From: Paraburkholderia sp. BL9I2N2
Lineage (GTDB): Bacteria; Pseudomonadota; Gammaproteobacteria; Burkholderiales; Burkholderiaceae
Direction: 5' to 3'
Assembly (NCBI RefSeq): GCF_004339745.1
Contig: NZ_SMGP01000002.1
Span: forward strand, 62,001-126,000
DNA length: 64,000 bases
Below, one piece after another: positions 44,003 to 52,672 of this stretch (position 1 is its first letter; each line of letters opens with the position of its first letter). The notes beneath the pieces were generated by a model. The model worked only from the letters and a program-made list of their open reading frames with translations, ran no database searches and was not told the DNA's origin. Position numbers and translations under genes: made by a program.

Positions 44003-45421
44003 ATGTCTACCGCTTATCAGCCGCGCGCGAGCGCAGCCGCCCGACTCGAACGACTGCCGTTCTCCGGTTATCACCGGACCATTTTCATCATCATCGCCAT
44101 CGCATTCTTTTTCGATTCCGTCGATCTCGGCACGATGACCTTCGTGCTCGGTTCGATCAAGACGGAATTTGGCTTATCCACCGCGACGGCGGGGCTGGTG
44201 GCAAGCGCGAGCTTCTTCGGCATGGTGATCGGCGCGGCGATTGCAGGGTTGCTGGCGGATCGCTTCGGACGCCGGCCCGTGTTTCAGTGGAGCATGGTGT
44301 TGTGGGGGCTCGCGTCGTATTTGTGCTCGACGGCGCAGAGCGTCGAAGCGTTGATCTTTTATCGCGTGCTGCTCGGCTTCGGCATGGGCATGGAGTTTCC
44401 GATCGCGCAGACCTTGTTGTCGGAGTTCGTGCCGGCTGCGTCGCGCGGCCGTCTGATTGCGCTGATGGACGGCTTCTGGCCGCTCGGTTTCATCGCCTCG
44501 GGCGTGGTGTCCTACTTCGTGCTGCCAACGTTCGGCTGGCGTACGGAGTTCGCGTTGCTCGCGATTCCTGCGGTGTTCGTGCTGATCGTGCGCCGCGTCG
44601 TGCCGGAATCGCCGCGTTGGCTCGAACATCGCGGACGTCTCGGTGAAGCGGACAAGATTCTCGCCGAGGTCGAAGTGAAGGTGATGAAAGCGGCCGGGCT
44701 CAGCCAGCTGCGCGCGCCGGCGGTGCTCGCCGAGCCGCCGGCCGCGAAGGACACGGGGGCGTTTCGCGAGATCTGGAGCATGGCTTACCGGCGTCGCACG
44801 ATCATGGTGTGGACGCTGTGGTTCTTCGCGCTGCTGGGTTTCTATGGGCTGACGTCATGGCTCGGCGCGTTGATGCAGCAGGCAGGCTTTGCGGTGACGA
44901 AGTCGGTGCTGTACACGGTGCTGATTTCGCTCGGCGGCATTCCTGGTTTTATTTGTGCGGCGTGGCTGGTCGAACGTTGGGGACGTAAGCCGACTTGCAT
45001 TGCGTCGCTCGCGGGTAGCGCGGTGATGGCCTACGTCTATGGGCAAACCGCGCTGCACGCGCAGACGCCGACCTTGCTGATCTGCGCCGGGCTGGCGATG
45101 CAGTTCTTCCTGTTTGCGATGTGGGCGGTGTTGTACACCTACACGCCGGAGCTGTACGGGACCGGTGCGCGGGCGACGGGTTCGGGCTTTGCGTCGGCGA
45201 TCGGCCGCGTGGGTTCGCTGATCGGACCGTACGTGGTGGGCGTAGTGCTGCCGATGTTCGGCCAGGGCGGGGTGTTCTCGCTCGGCGCGATGTGTTTTGT
45301 GATCGCGGCGGCGGCGGTGTGGATTCTCGGCATCGAGACGCGCGGGTTGGCGCTCGAGACGCTGGTGTCGGAGGCGGTTGAGACGGATGCGCGTGGGGTG
45401 TTGAGTCCGGTGCGGGATTGA
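44003..45421 (+). CDS. MFS transporter (metabolite:H+ symporter type)
   Basis: A 472-residue major facilitator with 12 helices. The motif-A loop is GLLADRFGRRPVF (about 74-86), and GMGMEFPIAQTLLSEFVP with YTYTPELYGTGARATGSG is typical of the sugar/aromatic-acid symporter group. It ends in a cytoplasmic tail. The substrate is unknown; placement next to sox and bet genes may be coincidental. AGGGGATGAC precedes the ATG. Confidence 0.9.
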   Translation: MSTAYQPRASAAARLERLPFSGYHRTIFIIIAIAFFFDSVDLGTMTFVLGSIKTEFGLSTATAGLVASASFFGMVIGAAIAGLLADRFGRRPVFQWSMVLWGLASYLCSTAQSVEALIFYRVLLGFGMGMEFPIAQTLLSEFVPAASRGRLIALMDGFWPLGFIASGVVSYFVLPTFGWRTEFALLAIPAVFVLIVRRVVPESPRWLEHRGRLGEADKILAEVEVKVMKAAGLSQLRAPAVLAEPPAAKDTGAFREIWSMAYRRRTIMVWTLWFFALLGFYGLTSWLGALMQQAGFAVTKSVLYTVLISLGGIPGFICAAWLVERWGRKPTCIASLAGSAVMAYVYGQTALHAQTPTLLICAGLAMQFFLFAMWAVLYTYTPELYGTGARATGSGFASAIGRVGSLIGPYVVGVVLPMFGQGGVFSLGAMCFVIAAAAVWILGIETRGLALETLVSEAVETDARGVLSPVRD

Positions 45422-45479
45422 AGGTTGATTGGGCGCGTAATCAATGGTGCGTTCCAGTGCGAACAGCACCCCTATTCGC

Positions 45480-45881
45480 TCAATTCTGAACCCGCACATT
45501 AAACGGCTTCCCAGGCACCCAAGCCCACGTCGCCAACACTTTCGCGCCCGCCGGTCCGGCGGTCGTTACATGGACGACATTCGCCGGCATCCGGTAACTC
45601 TCGCCGGTGTGAACGATCTGCGCGGGTCGACCCTCGACCTGCACCGTGATTTCACCTTCGAGAACATAGGCGACCTCCGGTCCGGTTGCCTCGTGCTTCG
45701 GCTTGGCGGCGTTGGGTGGGAATTCGGCGATACCCATGCCCATTTCCCGATCGGTTGCCGGAACGGGGACGCGCTGAAGCACCACGGTCTCTTTGGCATC
45801 GGGTGCCTTTTCGCCGGCATTGGCCGAAGGCAGATTCATGAGGATCACGGCGAGCAGCGGCACGCAACGCAAGATGTTCAT
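45480..45881 (-). CDS. exported cupin-domain protein
   Basis: A 133-residue protein with a signal peptide (cut after SANA, about residue 22) and one cupin barrel (KHEATGPEVAYVLEGEITVQ, then GESYRMPANVVHVTT). The likely metal ligands His and Glu are present. It follows ampC closely: a TTG start at 45902 would overlap the ampC stop, while the ATG at 45881 gives the signal peptide directly and is preferred. Role unknown. Confidence 0.8.
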   Translation of the reverse strand: MNILRCVPLLAVILMNLPSANAGEKAPDAKETVVLQRVPVPATDREMGMGIAEFPPNAAKPKHEATGPEVAYVLEGEITVQVEGRPAQIVHTGESYRMPANVVHVTTAGPAGAKVLATWAWVPGKPFNVRVQN

Positions 45882-45898
45882 GATCGAGTCGGCCCTAT

Positions 45899-47065
45899 TC
45901 AATGCGAGGGCTCGGCAAGCGCCGTCAGAATCTTGTAGGCGGCCGCCACCCGGTCTTCGTTCGGGAAGTTCTTGTTGGCGAGCATCACAATGCCCAACTG
46001 CTTCTCCGGAACGAAAGCGACGTACGCGCCGAACCCATTAGTCGAACCGGTCTTGTTGATCCAGACATCCTGTCGGGGCGCGAGCGGCGGCTTGAATTCG
46101 ACCGCGGGTGTCGCCTTCAAAACCATCGTCGATGAATTGCCTGCCAGCAATGTCTTCAACGCGACCGGATACGTGTATTGCTCCCAGATCAGATCCTGCG
46201 TCAACACGCCAGCCTTGAAGTAGCCGATGTGCGTTTCCGTGATGGCGCGCTGCAACTTCGCATCGAGCTGGAGCAGATTCATGTTGGCTTGCATGAAGCG
46301 CGTCATGTCGGTGGCCGTGGACTTGACGCCGTACGCTTCGGCGGACAGCACGCCAGGCGCCATGCGAATCGGCGCGCCGTCCTTCTTATAGCCTTGCGCG
46401 TAATCCGGCATCCGCGATTGCGGAACGTCGATGAAACTGTTCTTCAATCCCAGCGCGGGAAACATGCGCTGTTCCATCAACGGCGTGAAATCCTGCCCCA
46501 TGCTCTTTGCCGTGATCAAACCGAGTGTGCCGATGCCGGGATTGGCGTAAGTCCGGCACGTGCCCGGCGCACAACTGGGCTTCCATGCCTTGAAAAACTG
46601 CATGAGTTCGCCGTCGTTATGGATATCGTCCGGCACTTGCAACGGTAATCCGCCTGGCGTGTACGTGCCCAGGTTGACGAGCTTCACATTGCCGAACTGG
46701 CTGCCCTGAAGCACGGGCAGATATTTGCCCGTCGTGTCCGACAGCGAGAGATCACCGCTGACCTGCGCATACGATGCCAGCGTCGCGGTGAAGGTCTTGC
46801 TGATCGAGCCGAGTTCGAACAGCGTGTCGCGTGTCACGGGCTTGCCCGTTTCCGTCGACGCCACGCCGTAGTCGTACACATAAGGCTTGCCCCCAACGAC
46901 GATGCCGACCGCCATGCCGTGAATACCGTCTTTCGCCATGAGCGGGCGGATCGCCGCGTCGACCGTCTGTTTGATGCCGTCTTGCGTGGTATTCGCTGCG
47001 TGGCTCATGGGAGCGGCCAATGCAAAGACCACGGTCGCCGTGAGGCTGAGGGCTTTGAACTTCAT
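45899..47065 (-). CDS. ampC: class C beta-lactamase (AmpC type)
   Basis: A 388-residue periplasmic serine hydrolase with a signal peptide (cut after SHAA, about residue 24). The three active-site boxes are S87-x-x-K90 (SISK), Y173-A-N175 and K338-T-G340. Length and boxes fit AmpC cephalosporinases rather than the looser class C esterases. No ampR is divergent to it here, so induction would differ from the classic ampR-ampC pair. A leader hairpin precedes the gene and a cupin gene follows. Confidence 0.88.
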   Translation of the reverse strand: MKFKALSLTATVVFALAAPMSHAANTTQDGIKQTVDAAIRPLMAKDGIHGMAVGIVVGGKPYVYDYGVASTETGKPVTRDTLFELGSISKTFTATLASYAQVSGDLSLSDTTGKYLPVLQGSQFGNVKLVNLGTYTPGGLPLQVPDDIHNDGELMQFFKAWKPSCAPGTCRTYANPGIGTLGLITAKSMGQDFTPLMEQRMFPALGLKNSFIDVPQSRMPDYAQGYKKDGAPIRMAPGVLSAEAYGVKSTATDMTRFMQANMNLLQLDAKLQRAITETHIGYFKAGVLTQDLIWEQYTYPVALKTLLAGNSSTMVLKATPAVEFKPPLAPRQDVWINKTGSTNGFGAYVAFVPEKQLGIVMLANKNFPNEDRVAAAYKILTALAEPSH

Positions 47066-47098
47066 CTCTCGCGTTTCCTTGAATGTCTGTCGGCGGAT

Positions 47099-47119
47099 GC
47101 GCTCCTTTATTCGGAGCGC
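47099..47119 (-). promoter_or_regulatory. hairpin at the 5' end of the ampC leader
   Basis: GCGCTCC (47099-47105) and GGAGCGC (47113-47119) form a 7-bp stem with a seven-base AT-rich loop, within a few bases of the predicted transcription start. It could protect the mRNA or attenuate it, as a leader hairpin does in E. coli ampC. Confidence 0.4.
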
Positions 47120-47130
47120 GTTGAGGCCGA

Positions 47131-47159
47131 ACTATCCGGCTTTTGCCAGACGTTGACAA
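47131..47159 (-). promoter_or_regulatory. candidate ampC promoter
   Basis: On the minus strand, TTGTCA (47154-47159) and GATAGT (47131-47136) are separated by 17 bases. Transcription would start near 47124, about 60 bases before the ampC ATG. Confidence 0.5.
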
Positions 47160-47211
47160 TCGAGGATAAGTTGCACAAGGGTAAAGAAAAACTTGTGGGC
47201 CGGCAGCGGCC

Positions 47212-48897
47212 TCAAACCGCCGCGATCTCCCGCTTTCTCGATGCCACGCCGTTGGCCACGAAGTAGGGCGTGTCCACCCGCGCCAACGCCTCGCGTCCAC
47301 GAATCCGGTCGGCGATCTTCTCCGCCAGCATGATGGTCGGCGCATTCAGATTGCCGGTCGTGATGCGCGGCATGATCGACGCATCCACCACGCGCAGCCC
47401 TTGCATGCCGTGCACACGCCCCTCGTTGTCCACCACGGCCATATCGTCGTAGCCCATCTTGCACGAACACGACGGATGAAACGCCGTCTCCGCCCGCATG
47501 CGCACGAAGGTGTCGAGCTGTTCGTCGGTGGTCAGCTCGGCGCCGGGATTCAGTTCGCGGCCGCGATAACGGTCGAGCGCCGGTTGCCGCATGATCTCGC
47601 GCGTGATCCGGATGCCGTCGCGGAACTCGCGCCAGTCGAGCGGATCGGCCATGTAGTTGAACAGGATGCTCGGATGCGCGTTCGGATCGCGCGACGTGAG
47701 CTTGACCCGGCCGCGGCTCGGCGAGCGCATCGAACCGACGTGCGCCTGGAAGCCGTGCATTTTGATCGCGTTCGAACCGTTGTAATTGATCGCGACCGGC
47801 AGGAAGTGATACTGGATGTTCGGCCACAGATCGTCGTCGCGCGTGCGGATGAAGCCGCCGGCTTCGAACTGGTTGCTCGCGCCGATGCCCGTACCCTTCA
47901 TCATCCATTCGAGTCCGATGGCCGGCTGATTCCACCACTGCAACGCCGGGTAGAGCGAAACGGGTTCCTTGCACTCGTACTGGATATACATCTCCAGATG
48001 GTCCTGCAGGTTTTCGCCGACACCCGGCAGATCGTGAACGAGCGGCACGTCGAGTTCGCGCAGCCATGTCGAGCGGCCCACGCCCGAGCGCTGCAGCAAT
48101 TGCGGCGAGGCGATCGCGCCGCTGCACACCAGCACCTCGCGGCGCGCTTGCGCCGTCACCGCATTGCCATGATGCAGATACGCGACGCCGACCGCGCGCT
48201 TGCCGGAGAACAGCACGCGATCCGTCACGGCATGCGTGACGATGGTGAGATTCGGCCGCGTCTTCGCGCGATCCAGATAGCCGCGCGCCGTGCTGGCGCG
48301 CCGGCCGTTCGCCGTGACCGTGCGATCCATCGGGCCGAAGCCTTCCTGCTGATAGCCGTTCAGATCGTCGGTGCGTGGAAAGCCGGCCTGCACACCGGCG
48401 TCGACCATCGCGGCAAAGAGCGGGTTGTTGCCGGGTTTGCTGGTGGTCACGTGCACCGGGCCATCGCCGCCGTGGTACGCGTTCGCGCCGACATCGCGCG
48501 TTTCGGCCTTGCGGAAATACGGCAGGCAATCCAGATAGGTCCAGTTTTCCAGACCGGCTTGCGCGGCCCAGCCGTCGTAATCGAGCGCATTGCCGCGGAT
48601 ATAGCACATGCCGTTGATCAGCGACGACCCGCCGAGCCCCTTGCCGCGCCCGCATTCCATGCGCCGGTTGTTCATGTGCGGCTCGGGGTCCGTTTCGTAC
48701 GCCCAGTTGTAGCGGCGTCCCTGCAGCGGATAGGCGAGCGCGGCCGGCATCTGCGTGCGGAAGTCGAAGCGGTAGTCGGGGCCGCCTGCTTCGAGCAGCA
48801 GCACGGTCACGTACGCGTCTTCGGTCAGGCGCGAGGCGAGCACATTGCCCGCCGAACCCGCGCCCACGATGATGTAGTCGTATTCGTTCGCAGCCAT
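47212..48897 (-). CDS. betA: choline dehydrogenase
   Basis: A 561-residue GMC-family flavoprotein oxidising choline to betaine aldehyde at the membrane. The FAD site is YDYIIVGAGSAGNVLASRL (near the start), the GMC signatures GRGKGLGGSSLINGM and CSGAIASPQLLQRSGVG are present, and the catalytic His lies in FHPSCSCKMG. The ATG at 48897 with GGAGAGG upstream is the family start. Last gene of betIBA, 11 bases after betB. Confidence 0.96.
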   Translation of the reverse strand: MAANEYDYIIVGAGSAGNVLASRLTEDAYVTVLLLEAGGPDYRFDFRTQMPAALAYPLQGRRYNWAYETDPEPHMNNRRMECGRGKGLGGSSLINGMCYIRGNALDYDGWAAQAGLENWTYLDCLPYFRKAETRDVGANAYHGGDGPVHVTTSKPGNNPLFAAMVDAGVQAGFPRTDDLNGYQQEGFGPMDRTVTANGRRASTARGYLDRAKTRPNLTIVTHAVTDRVLFSGKRAVGVAYLHHGNAVTAQARREVLVCSGAIASPQLLQRSGVGRSTWLRELDVPLVHDLPGVGENLQDHLEMYIQYECKEPVSLYPALQWWNQPAIGLEWMMKGTGIGASNQFEAGGFIRTRDDDLWPNIQYHFLPVAINYNGSNAIKMHGFQAHVGSMRSPSRGRVKLTSRDPNAHPSILFNYMADPLDWREFRDGIRITREIMRQPALDRYRGRELNPGAELTTDEQLDTFVRMRAETAFHPSCSCKMGYDDMAVVDNEGRVHGMQGLRVVDASIMPRITTGNLNAPTIMLAEKIADRIRGREALARVDTPYFVANGVASRKREIAAV

Positions 48898-48908
48898 CGC
48901 GCCTCTCC

Positions 48909-50378
48909 TTAGAACACCGGTTGATACGGGCCGAGTTCGACCTGCACGGACTTGATGCGCGTGTAGTGCTCGAGCGTGGTGATGCCGTTTTCGCGGCCCA
49001 CGCCCGACTGCTTGTAGCCGCCCACCGGCATTTCCGCGGGCGACTCGCCCCACGTATTGATCCAGCAGATGCCCGCTTCCAGTCGATGAATCACGCGATG
49101 CGCCCGCGCCAGGTTCTCGGTCACGACGCCGGCGGCAAGGCCATAAACGGTGCGGTTCGCGCGCGTGATGGCCTCGTCTTCGTTGTTGAAAGCGAGGATG
49201 CTCATCACGGGGCCGAAGATTTCCTCGCGCACGATGCGCATGTCGTCGTGGCAGTCCGCGAACACGGTTGGTTCGACGTATTGGCCGCTGCCGAAGTGGC
49301 CTTCGGTGAGACGCTTGCCGCCGGCCGCGAGCCGCGCGCCTTCCTGCTTGCCGCTTTCGATGTAGTCCAGCACCTTGTGCAATTGCGCGGCACTGACCAG
49401 CGGGCCGAAGTTGGTGGCGGCGTCGGTAGGCGGGCCCACGCGAATGCGCTTGACGCGTTCCAGCACCAGCGCTTCGAAGCGTTCAAGCACGCCGCGTTGC
49501 ACGAATACGCGTGTGCCGTTGGTGCAGACCTGGCCGGAGCTGAAGAAGTTGGCGCTCATCGCGATGTCGGCGGCGCGTTCGAGATTGGCGTCGGCGAATA
49601 CGAGCAGCGGCGACTTGCCGCCGAGTTCCATCGTCACTTCTTTCAGCGACGAAGCGCATGCCATCGACATCACCTTCTTGCCGGTTTCCACGCCGCCGGT
49701 GAACGAAATTTTTTCGATGTCCGGATGCGCGGCGAGCATCGCACCGACGCGTCCGTCGCCTTGCACGACATTGAACACGCCTGCGGGCACGCCGGCTTCG
49801 GTGTAGATCTCGGCGAGTTTCAGCGCCGACAACGGCGTGATCTCGCTCGGCTTGAAGATCATCGCGTTGCCGGCCGCGAGCGCGGGCGCGGACTTCCAGC
49901 ACGCGATCTGGATCGGGTAGTTCCATGCGCCGATGCCCGCGCAAACTCCGAGCGGCTCGCGCCGCGTATAGACGAACGACGTGGGCCGCAGCGGAATCTG
50001 CTGTCCTTCGATTGCAGTGGCGAGCCCCGCGTAGTACTCGATCACGTCCGCGCCGGTGACGATATCCACCGCGAGGGTTTCGGCAATCGGCTTGCCGGTG
50101 TCGCGTGTTTCTAGCGCGGCGAGTTCGTCGTTGCGCTCGCGCAGAAGCTCCACCGCGCGGCGCAGAATGCGTGAGCGCTGCATGGCGGTGAGCGCGGCCC
50201 ATTCGCGTTGGCCTTCCTGCGCGGATCGTACCGCGCGATCGACATCGGCTGCCGAGGCCTGCTGCACCCTCGCGAGCGTTTCGCCAGTGGCGGGGTCGAG
50301 CGTGTCGAAGGTTTCGCCGCTGGTGGCGTCGACATAGCCGCCGCCGATATAGAGACGTTGCGTTGCGAATACCGCCAT
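48909..50378 (-). CDS. betB: betaine aldehyde dehydrogenase
   Basis: A 489-residue NAD(P)-dependent aldehyde dehydrogenase completing choline oxidation to glycine betaine. Motifs: GAWNYPIQIACWKSAPAL, the general-base Glu in MELGGKSPL (about 252) and the nucleophile Cys in SSGQVCTNGTRVFV (about 286). The ATG has AAAGGAGCAAG upstream. Second gene of betIBA. Confidence 0.97.
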   Translation of the reverse strand: MAVFATQRLYIGGGYVDATSGETFDTLDPATGETLARVQQASAADVDRAVRSAQEGQREWAALTAMQRSRILRRAVELLRERNDELAALETRDTGKPIAETLAVDIVTGADVIEYYAGLATAIEGQQIPLRPTSFVYTRREPLGVCAGIGAWNYPIQIACWKSAPALAAGNAMIFKPSEITPLSALKLAEIYTEAGVPAGVFNVVQGDGRVGAMLAAHPDIEKISFTGGVETGKKVMSMACASSLKEVTMELGGKSPLLVFADANLERAADIAMSANFFSSGQVCTNGTRVFVQRGVLERFEALVLERVKRIRVGPPTDAATNFGPLVSAAQLHKVLDYIESGKQEGARLAAGGKRLTEGHFGSGQYVEPTVFADCHDDMRIVREEIFGPVMSILAFNNEDEAITRANRTVYGLAAGVVTENLARAHRVIHRLEAGICWINTWGESPAEMPVGGYKQSGVGRENGITTLEHYTRIKSVQVELGPYQPVF

Positions 50379-50420
50379 GACTTGCTCCTTTCTGGATATG
50401 TCGCCGGTCTGCTTGTGTCC

Positions 50421-51008
50421 TTATTCGCGCGAGGCGAGGACCAGATCGATATAGTCGTTGGCCACGCGCAGCGCGGCCTTGGTGTCGAACGGCTCGCCCG
50501 ACAACGCGCCGCGCAGCCACAGGCCGTCGATCAGCGCCGCGAGGCCGCTTGCCGCGCGGCGCGCCACCGCACGTGGCATGGCCTTCGAAAAATCCGCGCA
50601 CAGGTTCGAGTTCAGGCGGCGCGTGTTCACGTATTGCAGCCGCCGCAACTGCGGCTTGTGCATGCTCTCGGACCAGAACGCGAGCCAGGTTTTCATGACC
50701 GGGCCGCTGGTCTGCTCGGCGTCGAAATTCGCGGCGACCACCGCGCGAAGTTTCGAGCGCGGGTCCGCTTTCGCCGCCCGGCGCCGGCGCGACGTGGCCT
50801 GCCACAGATCGCGCAGCACGTGACGCATGGTGGCTTCGAGCAAACCGTCCTTGTCGCCGAAATAGTGGCTGACGATACCGGTGGAAATGCTCGCGCGCTG
50901 CGCGACCGAAGCCAGCGTCGCCCCCGCGAGACCGGTCTGGTCGATCGTGAGAAGCGTGGCGTCGATCAACTGCGCGCGGCGGATTTCGCGCATTCCGAGT
51001 TTGGGCAT
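50421..51008 (-). CDS. betI: choline-responsive repressor BetI
   Basis: A 195-residue TetR-family regulator. The N-terminus MPKLGMREIRRAQLIDATL is the hallmark BetI start, followed by the helix-turn-helix ASVAQRASISTGIVSHYFGD. A longer frame reaches 51119, but it would begin inside the promoter and is rejected. It represses bet genes without choline. A palindromic site lies 97 bases upstream (51107-51120). Confidence 0.94.
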   Translation of the reverse strand: MPKLGMREIRRAQLIDATLLTIDQTGLAGATLASVAQRASISTGIVSHYFGDKDGLLEATMRHVLRDLWQATSRRRRAAKADPRSKLRAVVAANFDAEQTSGPVMKTWLAFWSESMHKPQLRRLQYVNTRRLNSNLCADFSKAMPRAVARRAASGLAALIDGLWLRGALSGEPFDTKAALRVANDYIDLVLASRE

Positions 51009-51104
51009 GGTGCGGGCGCTGTTGCTGGCGTTGGCTTCGGGCGAACCGCGGAAGACGAAAACGATCCGCCCCGAGTGATTTCGAACGGCCATGGTAGTTT
51101 TTTT

Positions 51105-51124
51105 ATATTGAACGGTCAATCAAT
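51105..51124. promoter_or_regulatory. BetI operator
   Basis: ATTGA-ACGG-TCAAT (51107-51120) is a perfect inverted repeat inside TATTGAACGGTCAATCAATA. This closely resembles the ATTGATTGGACGTTCAAT site of the E. coli bet intergenic region. A minus-strand TATAAA (51102-51107) overlaps it, so bound BetI would cover the betIBA promoter. The site also lies upstream of the divergent fdhA gene. Confidence 0.75.
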
Positions 51125-51288
51125 AAAAAACCGGTTGCATCAAGATGGACACGGGCTCCGCTCGTCGTGTCGGTTACGGCCAAACCCATGTCGTGTTCGA
51201 CACATGCGCTTTGTTCAGCGGGCGCTACGCTCGTTGAACGGCGTGCCTTGTGAACAGGCGCGCCGCTCACAAGACATGGAGACAGACA

Positions 51289-52488
51289 ATGAGCAGCAAT
51301 CGCGGCGTTGTGTATCTAGGGCAGGGCAAGGTGGAAGTGCAGTCGATTGACTATCCGAAGATGGTCGATCCGCGTGGTCGGTCGATCGGTCACGGCGTGA
51401 TCCTCAAGGTGGTGAGCACGAATATTTGCGGCTCCGATCAGCACATGGTGCGCGGCCGCACGACCGCGGAAGTCGGCCTCGTGCTCGGCCACGAGATTAC
51501 CGGCGAGGTGGTCGAAGTGGGCCGTGACGTGGAAACGCTCAAGGTCGGCGATCTCGTTTCGGTGCCGTTCAACGTGGCCTGCGGACGCTGCCCGACTTGC
51601 AAGGCGCAGCACACCGGCGTGTGCCTGAACGTGAATCCATCGCGTGCCGGCGGCGCGTATGGCTACGTGGACATGGGCGGCTGGATCGGCGGCCAGGCCG
51701 AATACGTGTTGGTGCCGTACGCCGACTTCAATCTGCTGAAATTCCCCGACCATGCCCAGGCGATGGCGAAAATCCGCGACCTCACGTGTCTCTCCGATAT
51801 TCTGCCGACCGGCTATCACGGCGCGGTGATGGCGGGCGTCAAACCAGGCGCCACCGTGTATATCGCGGGCGCGGGGCCGGTGGGCATGGCGGCGGCCGCT
51901 TCGGCGCGCTTGCTGGGCGCGGCTTGCACGATTGTCGGCGACATGAATGAGGAGCGTCTCGCGCACGCGCGCAAGATGGGCTTCCAGACCATCGATCTGT
52001 CCAAGGACGCCACGCTCGTCGAGCAAATCGAACAGATTCTCGGCATGCCCGAAGTGGATTGTGCGGTGGACTGCGTCGGCTTCGAAGCGCATGGGCACGG
52101 CAGCAGCGGCTCGCACGAGGAAGCGCCGGCCACCGTGCTCAATTCGCTGATGGAAATCACGCGGGCCGCGGGCGCGATCGGCATTCCGGGCCTTTACGTC
52201 ACCGACGATCCGGGCGCCGCCGATGCCGCCGCGCGCAAAGGCAGCTTGAGCATCCGTTTCGGGCTGGGCTGGGCCAAGTCGCACTCGTTCCATACCGGGC
52301 AGACGCCGGTCATGAAGTACAACCACAATCTCATGCAGGCGATCCTGTGGGACCGTTTGCCGATCGCGGATATCGTCAACGTGACCGTGGTGTCGCTCGA
52401 TCAGGCGCCTGATGGTTATCGCCAGTTCGATGGTGGTGCGCCGAAGAAGTTTGTGATCGACCCGCATGGGTTGTTGAAGGCGGCTTGA
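51289..52488 (+). CDS. fdhA: glutathione-independent formaldehyde dehydrogenase
   Basis: A 399-residue zinc alcohol-dehydrogenase-family enzyme that oxidises formaldehyde with NAD and needs no glutathione. Catalytic zinc ligands lie in NICGSDQHMVRG and GHEITGEV, structural zinc Cys in CGRCPTCKAQHTGVC, and the NAD site is GAGPVGMAAAASARLLG. The ATG at 51289 has ATGGAGACAGAC before it. It is divergent from betIBA and fits removal of formaldehyde from demethylation of betaine, dimethylglycine and sarcosine. Confidence 0.94.
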   Translation: MSSNRGVVYLGQGKVEVQSIDYPKMVDPRGRSIGHGVILKVVSTNICGSDQHMVRGRTTAEVGLVLGHEITGEVVEVGRDVETLKVGDLVSVPFNVACGRCPTCKAQHTGVCLNVNPSRAGGAYGYVDMGGWIGGQAEYVLVPYADFNLLKFPDHAQAMAKIRDLTCLSDILPTGYHGAVMAGVKPGATVYIAGAGPVGMAAAASARLLGAACTIVGDMNEERLAHARKMGFQTIDLSKDATLVEQIEQILGMPEVDCAVDCVGFEAHGHGSSGSHEEAPATVLNSLMEITRAAGAIGIPGLYVTDDPGAADAAARKGSLSIRFGLGWAKSHSFHTGQTPVMKYNHNLMQAILWDRLPIADIVNVTVVSLDQAPDGYRQFDGGAPKKFVIDPHGLLKAA

Positions 52489-52584
52489 GGCAGATCTGAT
52501 GCGAAGGCGGGACTGCCTACGCGGTCTCGTGTTGCGCCGTCGTGCTGGAAGGTAGGCGGGCCAGCAGAAACTGAAAAGGCCGAG

Positions 52585-52637
52585 CCACAAAAAAACGCGT
52601 TGAACGGAAACCCGCTCAACGCGTTTGTTTTTGTGGC
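52585..52637. terminator. bidirectional intrinsic terminator
   Basis: AAACGCGTTGA (52593-52603) pairs with TCAACGCGTTT (52616-52626). The pairing continues outward through CCACAAAA and GTTTTTGTGG, giving an A run on the left and a T run on the right. It therefore terminates fdhA on the plus strand and the GlxA-type regulator on the minus strand. Confidence 0.9.
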
Positions 52638-52672
52638 TGGACAGTGAGTCCAGCGAGGCCGTCAAGCAGTCA

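Noticed and set aside
51009..51119. Longer N-terminus for BetI
   Set aside because: It would start within the operator/promoter and adds residues absent from BetI proteins, which begin MPK-GM.
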